Assembly (NCBI GenBank): GCA_963778165.1
Contig: CAVZTE010000007.1
Location: 372,001 to 436,000, forward strand
Length of the DNA: 64,000 nt
Direction of reading: 5' to 3'
Origin: Bog-756 sp963778165
Lineage (GTDB): Bacteria; Actinomycetota; Acidimicrobiia; Acidimicrobiales; RAAP-2
Both the position numbers and the translations under genes were made by a program. The notes beneath the pieces are model-generated. The model was not told where the DNA came from. It saw only the letters and a list, made by a program, of their open reading frames with translations, and ran no database searches. Below, in pieces: positions 17,511-25,582 of the stretch. Each line of letters begins with the position of its first letter. Within the stretch, counting starts at the first letter, position 1.

Positions 17511-19844
17511 TCAGTTGAATCTGGTACTTGCATCGTAGAACAGGCGCCCTTGGCCGGGCTTGGACGCCGAGAGCACCAGGTACAGAGGTTCGACATGGCT
17601 CGGGGTTGTAAAGGTGATCTGGTGCAACACGTGGGCTCCCAACGGAACGTGTAGGTCGAGGACTTGGCCATCCACTATCGGACCCGTTGCTGAACCGGCA
17701 TGGATTTGCCACGCTACGTGAAGGTTGGTTCCCATGAAGGTGTCGTTGAAAATCTCGAGCGTCCGCGTCACCGATCGGTCGACCGGTAGCGACACCTCCA
17801 CGGACGGCCAGTCCCCTTCAGTGTTCGATAGTTTGTTCGCCTCCCAGTAGCTCTGGTCAGCGACAAGCACGGGAGAGAATGCATCCTGTATTCGCTGAAT
17901 CTGAGGGTTTGCCCATGGATTCGCCAGATTGTTCGCACCATAGATCGGGTGGCCACCCTGCTCGAGGGTCATCGTCGTGGAATTCACACCGGGAATTACA
18001 GAGGCCCAGATGTTCAAGAGAGTGTATGGCCGGACGTCGGACGCGCCTTCCGTCCGGAGCACCTCGGTCGCTGTGGCGAACCATTCGAAGTACTGCTTAC
18101 TCGATTCATCGAGAAACTCCCCGATCCCGTATGGCTTACCCGGATTTAGCCCGGGCGCACCCTTACAGGAGTTGTCGCTGTATCCATACGAGGAGCCCAC
18201 CCCGTCCTCGGCCACATAGTGACACCACACCGTAAAGTTCGACTGGGGTAGGTCCTGGAAGACGTTGAACTCGTCTGCACTAATGGGCCGAGTGGGATCG
18301 AGCGCCATGATCGCCGAGTACAAGGCGGCTAGAAACGGGACGCCCGATCCCGGTGGGGCCTTGATTGAGATGGGCTCATTGGCCTCGCTCCACCGCAATA
18401 CCGAAGCATGGTTTCGGTCGCGGAGCACAAGATCCCGGGCGTCGCTGACCATATTTGGCCGTCCAGTGGCAAAGTTCTGCCGCAGGTTCGATCCCCTGAT
18501 CGCCGTCTCATCGATGATCATGAGGCCTCGCTGGTCGGCGATGTCAAGCATGTAGGGGGTCGCCGGGATCTGGTGGATGCGGACGTCGTTGTAGTTGAGG
18601 TGGAGATAATTCTCCACCGCCCGGGGCCACCCTGGATTTGCACCGGTCGGAGCCAGGAACCCGGGCAGAGTGTCGTAGGCGTCACCGGGCCCACCGCCAT
18701 AGTTGATGCTGTCGTAGTCGGCCTCCTGCAAGTTGTCGCCGCGGAAATTGACCCTGATTCCATTGAGATCGAAGTGGTCGCCAACTTGTTGGATCTGACG
18801 GAATCCGAACTGGTACATCGCGTCCGCATCAGCTTCGCCGGGCGTAACGAGGTTGAGGTGCCAGTCGTGCAGCTGAGCTCGATAATCGGCACGGTACGGC
18901 ACGTCGGGCCACCAATAGGACTTCGGCCCGAGCTTCCATGTGACCGGGCCGATCCACACGTTGCGGGTCTGGCCTGGCGCCACGCTGACGACAGTGGTTG
19001 GCAGCGACGGGTATGCCCACGATGATCGATTCCAGGAGGTCAGCTGGGCGTGAACCGTGGTTCTTTGCCGCATACTCGAGGTATTGGTGATCGACACCTG
19101 GTAGCGGAGGCTCTTGTTGGTTACCGACGTCTCGACGAACGCGTTGGAGATGTATACGGCTGGGTAAACTTGCAGATCAGCTGACCGGAAGATCCCCTCG
19201 GCGATCTTGGGCGACCAGTCGGCCCCGTCGGGAATCGTGAAATACCCGTCCGAGTCCATGAGGGCATCTCGGCCCTTAACGAGCACGCTGAGCGTGTAGG
19301 TGCCGCCGGGCTTCACGAACGGAGAGATGTCGAAGGTCGACGGCAGGAACGACGTCGTATCGGTCCCGACGACCTTCCCATCGATACTGAGCTGCGCCTG
19401 AAAATTCACGGCGCCAAAGGTCACTTCGGTGGTCTGAGCGGAGTGGATGTTGGGGACAGTGATGGTACGTACGTACTCCGCCTCGGAGACAGAGGGAAAC
19501 CCCTGCTTCGCCCACCCACCACCGGGAACAGCAATCGTCGTGCTCTCGTGAAGTGGGGTGTTCACGCAGCCCTCTTGCGGACCAAGGGTTCCGGTCGATG
19601 AGCACGTCGTGTCCATGAGCGGGTGGAACCGCCATATCCCGGCGAGGTCGACGCCGACCACAGGCTTCGGACCAGATACCCCATTGAGGTACGAGTAATT
19701 GAAATGTGGGTGACCGTCGGTCGCCAGCGGACGAGCGGTGGTACTTCTGGGGGCTGTACTACGACTGACGAGACTCAGTATCAGACCCGCCCCTAACGCC
19801 AGAACTACTACTGGCAAAGCGATTCGCACTGTTCGGCGCATCAA
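17511..19844 (-). CDS. Secreted glycoside hydrolase family 2 protein
   Basis: A 777-residue exported GH2-like enzyme with an N-terminal signal or anchor helix (VRIALPVVVLALGAGLILSL). It has the jelly-roll sugar-binding domain (FGAVNFQAQLSIDGKVVG), an Ig-like domain, and a TIM barrel. The acid/base is the second Glu of WSEANEP and the nucleophile is probably Glu in YGIGEFLDES. The barrel motif VNFRGDNLQEADYD resembles exo-beta-glucosaminidase and beta-mannosidase branches. It would cleave beta-linked glycans outside the membrane; the substrate is not determined. A monocistronic gene inside the tRNA-bounded segment. Confidence 0.8.
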   Translation of the reverse strand: MMRRTVRIALPVVVLALGAGLILSLVSRSTAPRSTTARPLATDGHPHFNYSYLNGVSGPKPVVGVDLAGIWRFHPLMDTTCSSTGTLGPQEGCVNTPLHESTTIAVPGGGWAKQGFPSVSEAEYVRTITVPNIHSAQTTEVTFGAVNFQAQLSIDGKVVGTDTTSFLPSTFDISPFVKPGGTYTLSVLVKGRDALMDSDGYFTIPDGADWSPKIAEGIFRSADLQVYPAVYISNAFVETSVTNKSLRYQVSITNTSSMRQRTTVHAQLTSWNRSSWAYPSLPTTVVSVAPGQTRNVWIGPVTWKLGPKSYWWPDVPYRADYRAQLHDWHLNLVTPGEADADAMYQFGFRQIQQVGDHFDLNGIRVNFRGDNLQEADYDSINYGGGPGDAYDTLPGFLAPTGANPGWPRAVENYLHLNYNDVRIHQIPATPYMLDIADQRGLMIIDETAIRGSNLRQNFATGRPNMVSDARDLVLRDRNHASVLRWSEANEPISIKAPPGSGVPFLAALYSAIMALDPTRPISADEFNVFQDLPQSNFTVWCHYVAEDGVGSSYGYSDNSCKGAPGLNPGKPYGIGEFLDESSKQYFEWFATATEVLRTEGASDVRPYTLLNIWASVIPGVNSTTMTLEQGGHPIYGANNLANPWANPQIQRIQDAFSPVLVADQSYWEANKLSNTEGDWPSVEVSLPVDRSVTRTLEIFNDTFMGTNLHVAWQIHAGSATGPIVDGQVLDLHVPLGAHVLHQITFTTPSHVEPLYLVLSASKPGQGRLFYDASTRFN

Positions 19845-19947
19845 GCCGACCGCCTCGACTGCTTCTCTTGCAGTCGCCGCCTCGACGTGAGGTTTGAGTC
19901 CCTTGAACGGTCACAGGCGTGAGATCTAGGTTCCAGAGCTGGCCGGA

Positions 19948-20919
19948 TCACAACTGAGGCATGACTTCGTCGGTGACGGTGCGCAGGTAGCGCCAGGCGA
20001 TCTCGGGCGGCAAGCCTCCGACAAGAGGCTGGAGGGGTAGGGGCGTGCCGCCCCTTATCATCAAAAGCGCTTCGTCGATTGTCACGATGCGATGGGTACG
20101 GTCCTCGGTCCGCAGCTCTGCTACGGAGGTGGCAGTGGAGATGCTGGCGGTGTGGGTATTGCCCTGGTTGATGGCGGCGTAACTGCGAACGTCATGCAGG
20201 AGGTGTGGACCCAACTCGGTCCAGGCTTCGTCTGGGTCATTGGCGACGAAAATGGTGGTGGCGGTATTGGTGGACGGGATCAGGCAGAAGCCAGGTTCGT
20301 GGCCTTTGGCGCGGGCCTCGGTGGCATAGATCTCCTCGAGCTCCGGATCACCGCCCTGGGCGATGAAGTCGAGGCCGAAACGGGCTGCCCGTTTGGCCGC
20401 TGCCGGGCTACCACCACCCCAGATCACGGTCGGGCCGCCCATGGTGACCGGCGCCGGCGTCACGTGAATATGGCGGCCCTCGTGTTCGAAGGGTTCACCG
20501 GACTTTGCTCGGAGGAGGACGGCGAGCTGGTCCTCCACGAGTTGGCCCCGGTGCTCGAAGTCAGCGCCATGGTGGTCGAACTCCTCGGGTCGGTATCCAA
20601 TGGCGAGGATGTAACTCACCCGGCCACCACTGATGATGTCGAGCACCACCATGTCCTCCGCCAGACGGACCGGGTCATACAGCGGCAGGATCAGTGCCGC
20701 GGTCATGATGGGTAGGGTGCTGGTCCGGGCAGCTATGGCGGTGGCCAGAACCAAAGGCGAGGGTAAGTAGCCGTCGGCCATCGTGTGATGCTCAGATACC
20801 GCGGCAGCCACTGCGCCACGGCTCTCAGCAAAGCTCGCCATCTCCAGCGCTGCGGCATATAGATCCGTCGTCGGTGCACCGAACCCCGGGGCACGCATGT
20901 CAAAGCGCATCATGAACAT
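19948..20919 (-). CDS. LLM-class (luciferase-like) F420/flavin-dependent oxidoreductase
   Basis: A 323-residue TIM-barrel flavin/F420 enzyme of the bacterial-luciferase superfamily. Characteristic parts are AVSEHHTMADGYLPSPLVLA, LAEDMVVLDIISGGRVSYI with the GYRPEEF turn, and VIWGGGSPAAAKRAARFG near the end. Members oxidise or monooxygenate hydrophobic substrates with reduced flavin or F420. The start at 20919 could also be 20910. It is the last gene of the TetR-divergent operon, ten bases after the SDR gene. Confidence 0.88.
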   Translation of the reverse strand: MFMMRFDMRAPGFGAPTTDLYAAALEMASFAESRGAVAAAVSEHHTMADGYLPSPLVLATAIAARTSTLPIMTAALILPLYDPVRLAEDMVVLDIISGGRVSYILAIGYRPEEFDHHGADFEHRGQLVEDQLAVLLRAKSGEPFEHEGRHIHVTPAPVTMGGPTVIWGGGSPAAAKRAARFGLDFIAQGGDPELEEIYATEARAKGHEPGFCLIPSTNTATTIFVANDPDEAWTELGPHLLHDVRSYAAINQGNTHTASISTATSVAELRTEDRTHRIVTIDEALLMIRGGTPLPLQPLVGGLPPEIAWRYLRTVTDEVMPQL

Positions 20920-20929
20920 CGTCCGGGTC

Positions 20930-21748
20930 TCAGGAGTCTCGTGATTTCTCGGCCGCTCTGCTGAGCTTCGCCGATCGACTCACTACGGCGTTTGTCAGGT
21001 CGCCGTGGGTGATCACGTACGGCTCGTCCGCCATGACCGCCTCAATCACTCCGGCGGCGGCATCCTCGGCGGTAGCCAACATCGCCGTCATCTCCTGGTT
21101 GCTGGCGACCATCGCTTCGAAGTCGCCATCATTGGCAATGGGGCGGCGCAGGTGGCTGGGCTGTGCTGCTTCGCTGGTCTCGAGGTGGCGGGTGATCATC
21201 CCTGACGGGAAGACCACCGACACGCCGATTTCGTCACCTGCCAGCTCGAGCCGGAGAGTTTCAGCGAGGCCCCACACGGCGAACTTGCTCGCCTGGTAGG
21301 CGCCGAGGCGGCTAGCCGGATCCAGGATCGATGACGATGTGGTGAAGGCGAGCCGACCCCGCTCGGCCTTCCGCAACAGCCGTAGGAACGTGCGGGCTAC
21401 CCGCGCCGATCCAATCACATTCACATCCAGCAACCATCTCCACTCGTCATCGGTGAAAGTCTCCACGGCTCCGAAGAGTTGGACGCCGACGTTCGACACG
21501 ACGAGGTCAACAACACCAAAACGCTCCTCGACGGCTTTGGCGGCTGCGTCCACGCTGGCAGCGTCAGCGACGTCAGTCGCAATGCCGAGGACCCGGACAC
21601 CGTGGGCCTCGGCAAGCCGGGTCGCCTCGTTGGCGGCCCGCTCTCCGTCCAGGTCGAGCAACGCCACATCCATGCCAAGGGCTGCGCAGCGCTCACCGAG
21701 GGCGAGGCCTAGACCCGAAGCCCCACCGGTCACAACTGCCACAGTCAT
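20930..21748 (-). CDS. Short-chain dehydrogenase/reductase
   Basis: A 272-residue classical SDR. The Rossmann dinucleotide motif is TGGASGLG (residues 7-14), an LLDLDGERA strand suggests NAD preference, SNVG stands in for NNAG, and the catalytic set is S139/S140, Y151 and K155 in YQASK. The ATG at 21748 overlaps the TGA of the SnoaL-like gene by one base, so translation is coupled. It likely oxidises or reduces an alcohol/ketone in a small catabolic route with its operon partners. Confidence 0.9.
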   Translation of the reverse strand: MTVAVVTGGASGLGLALGERCAALGMDVALLDLDGERAANEATRLAEAHGVRVLGIATDVADAASVDAAAKAVEERFGVVDLVVSNVGVQLFGAVETFTDDEWRWLLDVNVIGSARVARTFLRLLRKAERGRLAFTTSSSILDPASRLGAYQASKFAVWGLAETLRLELAGDEIGVSVVFPSGMITRHLETSEAAQPSHLRRPIANDGDFEAMVASNQEMTAMLATAEDAAAGVIEAVMADEPYVITHGDLTNAVVSRSAKLSRAAEKSRDS

Positions 21749-22170
21749 CAGCTCTCCTCCGGCACGAAGAAGTCGGCATGGAGCCGGGTGAGCTTCGAGG
21801 ATTTGATCCGCCATCCGTCCGCGCCCTTCTCATAGGTCTCGTGATAGTGGCCGTAGCCGTCGAGGCGCATGCCGTTGGGCCAGATAACGATGTCGTTGAG
21901 CGCCCAGATCCCCGTGGCCGTCGTTTCCGACGTGAGGTCGATCTCTGGCATGTGGCCCTGATGGACGGTCACCGTTGAAGCCAGCGTTTCCGCCAGGAAG
22001 GTCATGAATTCGCCGGCCCCCCGCACCACGTCACCGCCGGCCTCCGTTGTGTCGATCACCACGTCGTCGGTGAACACCTCTCTCATTCCCTCCCAGTCCT
22101 TCGTGTCCATGGTTCGGAAATAGCGGGCCTTCAGTCGCCGAATCGCCTCGACATCGTCCGGCTCGCTCAC
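21748..22170 (-). CDS. SnoaL-like/NTF2-fold protein
   Basis: A 140-residue alpha+beta cone protein of the SnoaL_4/nuclear-transport-factor-2 group. This is seen in the opening helix AIRRLKARYFRTMDTKDWEGM, then FTDDVVIDTTEAGG, and the strands GIWALNDIVIWPNG and YHETYEKGADGWRIKSSKLT. Such proteins act as small isomerases, dehydratases or hydrolases, often on steroid or terpenoid intermediates. The GTG start overlaps the stop of the tiny upstream frame (GTGA), and its stop overlaps the SDR start. Operon position suggests a shared substrate with the SDR and LLM enzymes. Confidence 0.85.
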   Translation of the reverse strand: MSEPDDVEAIRRLKARYFRTMDTKDWEGMREVFTDDVVIDTTEAGGDVVRGAGEFMTFLAETLASTVTVHQGHMPEIDLTSETTATGIWALNDIVIWPNGMRLDGYGHYHETYEKGADGWRIKSSKLTRLHADFFVPEES

Positions 22171-22301
22171 CGGTCGCCGATCACGGAACGAACGAAGCTC
22201 TGCCACAGAATCGGAGGGAGGTCTGCCTTGCTGGCGATCACCGGCGGCATCGCTACCACGTGGAAGTTTGAGCTGGTGTCCGTCAACGCCGTCGCGGTCA
22301 T
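22167..22301 (-). CDS. Tiny ORF leading the SnoaL-SDR-LLM operon
   Basis: A 44-residue frame (from MTATALTDTSSNFHVVAMP, ending SVIGDR) starting at ATG 22301 with a GGGGGA-like site before it. Its TGA overlaps the GTG start of the SnoaL-like gene, an arrangement used for translational coupling. It lies directly downstream of the promoter at 22374-22402. I recognise no family; it may be a leader peptide or simply a remnant. Confidence 0.4.
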   Translation of the reverse strand: MTATALTDTSSNFHVVAMPPVIASKADLPPILWQSFVRSVIGDR

Positions 22302-22372
22302 GGCGGTCCCCCGATCGTTCAACGATTGACAAGTTGTCCCGTCGCACACCGTGGCGGCGCCGCCGACCTAAT

Positions 22373-22402
22373 AAGTATACGCTAGTGACTACTTGATGTC
22401 CA
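22373..22402 (-). promoter_or_regulatory. Sigma-70-like promoter with TetR-type operator
   Basis: On the minus strand TGGACA (plus 22397-22402) and TATACT (plus 22374-22379) are separated by 17 bases, close to consensus. An inverted repeat AAGTA-N12-TACTT (22373-22394) covers the -10 and spacer. It sits between the operon and the divergent TetR gene, where a TetR repressor would be expected to bind and control both. Confidence 0.55.
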
Positions 22403-22458
22403 GCCTCGAGGATCCCAGGAGGAAAGCTCTCGGAATACCTCGCCCAAGTCGGAGCAAA

Positions 22459-23100
22459 ATGACCTTCATGAGCACACAGCCCCTGCGGGGTCGTCCGACG
22501 CAAGCCGAGGCATTGGTGATCGAACAACGACTCCGCGAGGCCGCAACAGAGGCATTTGTAGACAATGGCTTTGACGGCACCACCATGGAAGCCGTTGCGG
22601 CAGCGGCCGGAATCACAAGACGAACGCTCTACGCGAAATATCCGGACAAACAGGCGCTTTTCGCTGCGGTGATTCCTCAGGCCCTTGCTGACATGCCGTT
22701 CCTAGGGGTCGCCATCGAAGTTCCTGATGGTGACCTGAATTACGCGTTGCGCCAATTGGCACGACAGATCATCGAACGGCTGGTTGATCCGACTGCGGTG
22801 AAGCTTCGGCGGTTGGCCATGCTCGAGGCCGACCGAATCGCCGAGCTCGATCCGGTCCACGGCGCAGACATATGGTCAACCAGCCTTCTTTCGATCGTCC
22901 AGCTGCTTGCGCCCCATGCCGGTGCGGGCGAGATCGTCGCTGACGATCTCGAGGTGACCGCCGACCTCTTTCTGGCGATGGTCGCGGGCGGTCCCACCAA
23001 GTGGGCTGACTATGGGGTGTTCCGCTCTGCCGAAGAACTTGACCACCACATCGCGCTTTCTGTCGAACTCTTCCTGTCCGGGGTTCTCCCGCGCCCTTGA
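22459..23100 (+). CDS. TetR-family transcriptional regulator
   Basis: A 213-residue repressor. The N-terminal domain has AATEAFVDNGFDGTTMEAVA and the recognition helix GITRRTLYAKYPDKQALF. The C-terminal ligand domain is of the AefR/TetR_C_7 sort. The ATG at 22459 is chosen for GGAG five bases upstream. It is divergent from the SnoaL-SDR-LLM operon and likely represses it, released by a pathway substrate. Confidence 0.9.
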   Translation: MTFMSTQPLRGRPTQAEALVIEQRLREAATEAFVDNGFDGTTMEAVAAAAGITRRTLYAKYPDKQALFAAVIPQALADMPFLGVAIEVPDGDLNYALRQLARQIIERLVDPTAVKLRRLAMLEADRIAELDPVHGADIWSTSLLSIVQLLAPHAGAGEIVADDLEVTADLFLAMVAGGPTKWADYGVFRSAEELDHHIALSVELFLSGVLPRP

Positions 23101-23597
23101 TATCGGACGTCACCTTCGAGGTTGGGCCTTGGAACGTCATCCTTTGATCGTCATTGTGCCCCTTACGTCCTCTTTTCCGAGTACCGAGCTGCTGATCTCA
23201 CGCTGTTCCCATGGCCGGCAAGTTCGATGCTGTGAGACGCCGGCACGGAAGGTGACCCGTAAGGCCCACCCGTGCCTTGCCCCACCGCCCGGCTTCCGCT
23301 TGTCGCTGCCCCTCGCTTCCCTGCCGGCCGGGACTGGCGGGGGCAAATCGGCCTTCACCGATCGGAACAGAATGCGGTGCTTTCGACCGACTCGCATTGT
23401 TGCGGCCGACGTACACGCGCAGCCCCAGGGTCCCCGCCGCAGCCCGTCCCTTGCCGAGTCGATCTGGCCATTTGTCGCTCCACACTCATTCGCACTCGCT
23501 CGCGAGTTGTAGGGACAAGCGGTGACTCACTAAGTCCGGTGGTCCGTAACTTCTGAACCCCGGGGTTTGGTGTCCACTCGATGGGGTCAAGCCCAGT
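23101..23597. other. Intergenic, no convincing gene
   Basis: About 500 bases between the TetR gene and the tRNA. Short frames on both strands lack domain signals. This is where an integrase would be expected if the segment were a young tRNA-targeted island, and none is seen. Confidence 0.5.
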
Positions 23598-23674
23598 TGG
23601 TGGAGATGATGGGACTCGAACCCACGACCCCCTGCTTGCAAAGCAGGTGCTCTAGCCAACTGAGCTACATCCCC
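23598..23674 (-). tRNA. tRNA-Ala(TGC)
   Basis: A complete minus-strand cloverleaf, 5' GGGGATG at 23674 and 3' CATCTCC-A-CCA with CCA encoded at 23598-23600. The anticodon loop reads TTTGCAA, giving anticodon TGC. The acceptor contains the G3:U70 wobble pair, the alanine identity element. D arm (TAGCTCAGTTGG) and T loop (TTCGAGT) are normal. Its 3' half recurs at 12872-12916. Confidence 0.97.
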
Positions 23675-24047
23675 GGGTGACCGACTGAACCGCATGCATT
23701 CCGCCAGGAGCGACCCTCCTGGCGTCAGTGAGGGTGTGTCGACAGCGGTCCAGCAGATCCGTACGGACAGTGAAGAGCCTATACGGCCCGGTAGGTGTCA
23801 CAAGGCGAATTTAGAGTGCTGACGACGGACCTCCTCTAGGTCCGGGCCGGTATCTCAGCCGTCGGAGGGGCCGCCCCGACAACGCTGGACTACTGATCGC
23901 CCCGACGGGGCCTGAGGGTGATGCGAACCGACCCCCTGTCGATGCCCGTGTCATCGGCGCGAGTTGGGCTGCCAGCCAGGACGACTCGTCTCCGGTGGCC
24001 GGGTCCTCGTTCATCGCCTCGAAACCACCCACCGAAAGACAGTGAAC
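23675..24047. other. Intergenic, no convincing gene
   Basis: About 370 bases upstream of tRNA-Ala and of the ArdC-like gene. Two divergent promoters must lie here; none stands out. Confidence 0.5.
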
Positions 24048-24869
24048 ATGGACTCCAAGGACCGACAGTTGGACTTACTGACTCAACTCTCCGATGGCAT
24101 TGCCGCTCTCACTGACTCCGCCGAGTGGCTTCGCCACTTGGAGACCCAGAGCCGCTTCCACCGCTACAGCTTCGGCAATGTCGTCCTCATCGCCTCACAG
24201 TTCCCCGCCGCCAGCCGGGTCGCCGGATTTCACGCCTGGAAGAAACTTGGTCGGACCGTGGCCAAGGGTGAGAAGGCCATCTGGATCCTGGCGCCCATGA
24301 CCGTGAGAAAGAGGGACGGGTGCGACGACGACCGGGAGGTGCGGGGATTCAAACACGTTCCCGTCTTCGATATCTCCCAGACAGACGGGGAGGAGTTACC
24401 TGCGGTTTGCCACAAACTCACCGGTGACGAGCCGGGCGCCTGCTTCGAGCGTTTGCGCTCTGTGGCGACTTCCCTCGGCTACTCCGTCGAGTCAACCGAA
24501 CTCCGGGACGGAGTGAACGGGGATTGCACGTTCAACCTCCGGCGGATCCGGGTCGAGGCGCGCAACGCGTCAGCCCAAAGGGCCAAGACCCTCGCCCACG
24601 AGATCGCCCATGCCCTTCTCCACAGCGATCAGCAAGATCGCCAACTGGCGGAGCTGGAAGCTGAATCAACTGCCTACGTGGTCTGTCGCTGCCTCGGACT
24701 GGATACCAGCTCGTACTCGTTCGGGTATGTGGCCAGTTGGGCTGGCGGCCGAGAGCAGGCGGTGACCGGAATCAAGGCCTCGTGCAGCCGCATACAGGAG
24801 GCTGCCGCAGCCATCCTCGACGCTCTGGAGGTGGAGGAACAGCCGGCTGGGGTATCCGAAGCCGCCTAA
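24048..24869 (+). CDS. ArdC-like antirestriction protein with zinc metallopeptidase domain
   Basis: A 273-residue protein. The N-terminal ssDNA-binding ArdC-N/DUF1738-like domain is shown by HRYSFGNVVLIASQFP, RVAGFHAWKKLGRTVAKGEK and AIWILAPM. The C-terminal ImmA/IrrE-like peptidase domain has HEIAHALLH, with a downstream Glu in LAELEAESTAYVV completing the HExxH...E zinc site. Such proteins are typical of plasmids, conjugative elements and islands, where they protect incoming DNA or cleave regulators. ATG at 24048 avoids a non-family extension. It lies beside tRNA-Ala, just outside the repeat-bounded segment. Confidence 0.85.
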   Translation: MDSKDRQLDLLTQLSDGIAALTDSAEWLRHLETQSRFHRYSFGNVVLIASQFPAASRVAGFHAWKKLGRTVAKGEKAIWILAPMTVRKRDGCDDDREVRGFKHVPVFDISQTDGEELPAVCHKLTGDEPGACFERLRSVATSLGYSVESTELRDGVNGDCTFNLRRIRVEARNASAQRAKTLAHEIAHALLHSDQQDRQLAELEAESTAYVVCRCLGLDTSSYSFGYVASWAGGREQAVTGIKASCSRIQEAAAAILDALEVEEQPAGVSEAA

Positions 24870-24927
24870 CCCACGCCCCGGACGGTCCAGTCGGAGTTCC
24901 GACCCGATGACCGGGCCCTCTCGACTG

Positions 24928-25428
24928 TCAGGAGTCGTCGGTCCGGGCCCGATCAAACGAGCGCTCGATCTCCTCCCACGCCGCCTCCACACCATCGAAT
25001 CCGCCGACCTTGGTCAGCTTGTCCGGCTCGAGATCCTTGTAGACCTCGAAGAAGTGGGCGATCTCGTGGGTCAGGTGGGGCGGGAGACCATCGAGGTCTC
25101 TCACCGCCTCCCACATGGGGTCCCCGCAGGCCACCGAGATGATCTTGGCGTCCGGTCCCTTCTCGTCAGTCATCCAGAAGACCCCTACCGGCCGGCTCTC
25201 GACCAGGCACCCGGGGAAGGTGGGTTCATCCAGCAGGACCAGGGCGTCCAGCGGGTCGCCATCCTCGGCCAGGGTGTCGGGGACGAAACCGTAGTCGGCC
25301 GGATAGAAGGTGGCCGAGAACAGGCGGCGGTCGAGTCGCATCACGTGGCGCTCATGGTCGTACTCGTACTTGTTCCGACTCCCCCTCGGAATCTCCACGA
25401 TCACTTCGATGGTCCGGTCGGTTGTCAC
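24928..25428 (-). CDS. ppa: Inorganic pyrophosphatase
   Basis: A 166-residue family I soluble pyrophosphatase, which hydrolyses PPi to drive biosynthesis. It shows the substrate region EIPRGSRNKYEYD, YPADYGFVPDTLAEDGDPLDALVL with the signature D-G-D-P-L-D that binds Mg2+, and KxxxVGG near the end. Length is normal for bacteria. It is divergent from polyphosphate kinase, so both genes of PPi/polyP turnover share a 150-base promoter region. Confidence 0.97.
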   Translation of the reverse strand: MTTDRTIEVIVEIPRGSRNKYEYDHERHVMRLDRRLFSATFYPADYGFVPDTLAEDGDPLDALVLLDEPTFPGCLVESRPVGVFWMTDEKGPDAKIISVACGDPMWEAVRDLDGLPPHLTHEIAHFFEVYKDLEPDKLTKVGGFDGVEAAWEEIERSFDRARTDDS

Positions 25429-25582
25429 GGCGTGCGCCTTTCATTCTCTGGTGAGTCCATTGTGACTCACCTCGGGGTGGCGGCCCGCCGCCGGCCCGCC
25501 AGGCACCATCCGGCCCGTGGGAGTGTTCTAGGCCCGACCTGGGGCCGGTGGAGTGTCCGGGTCTGATTGCTATCGTTGCCCA

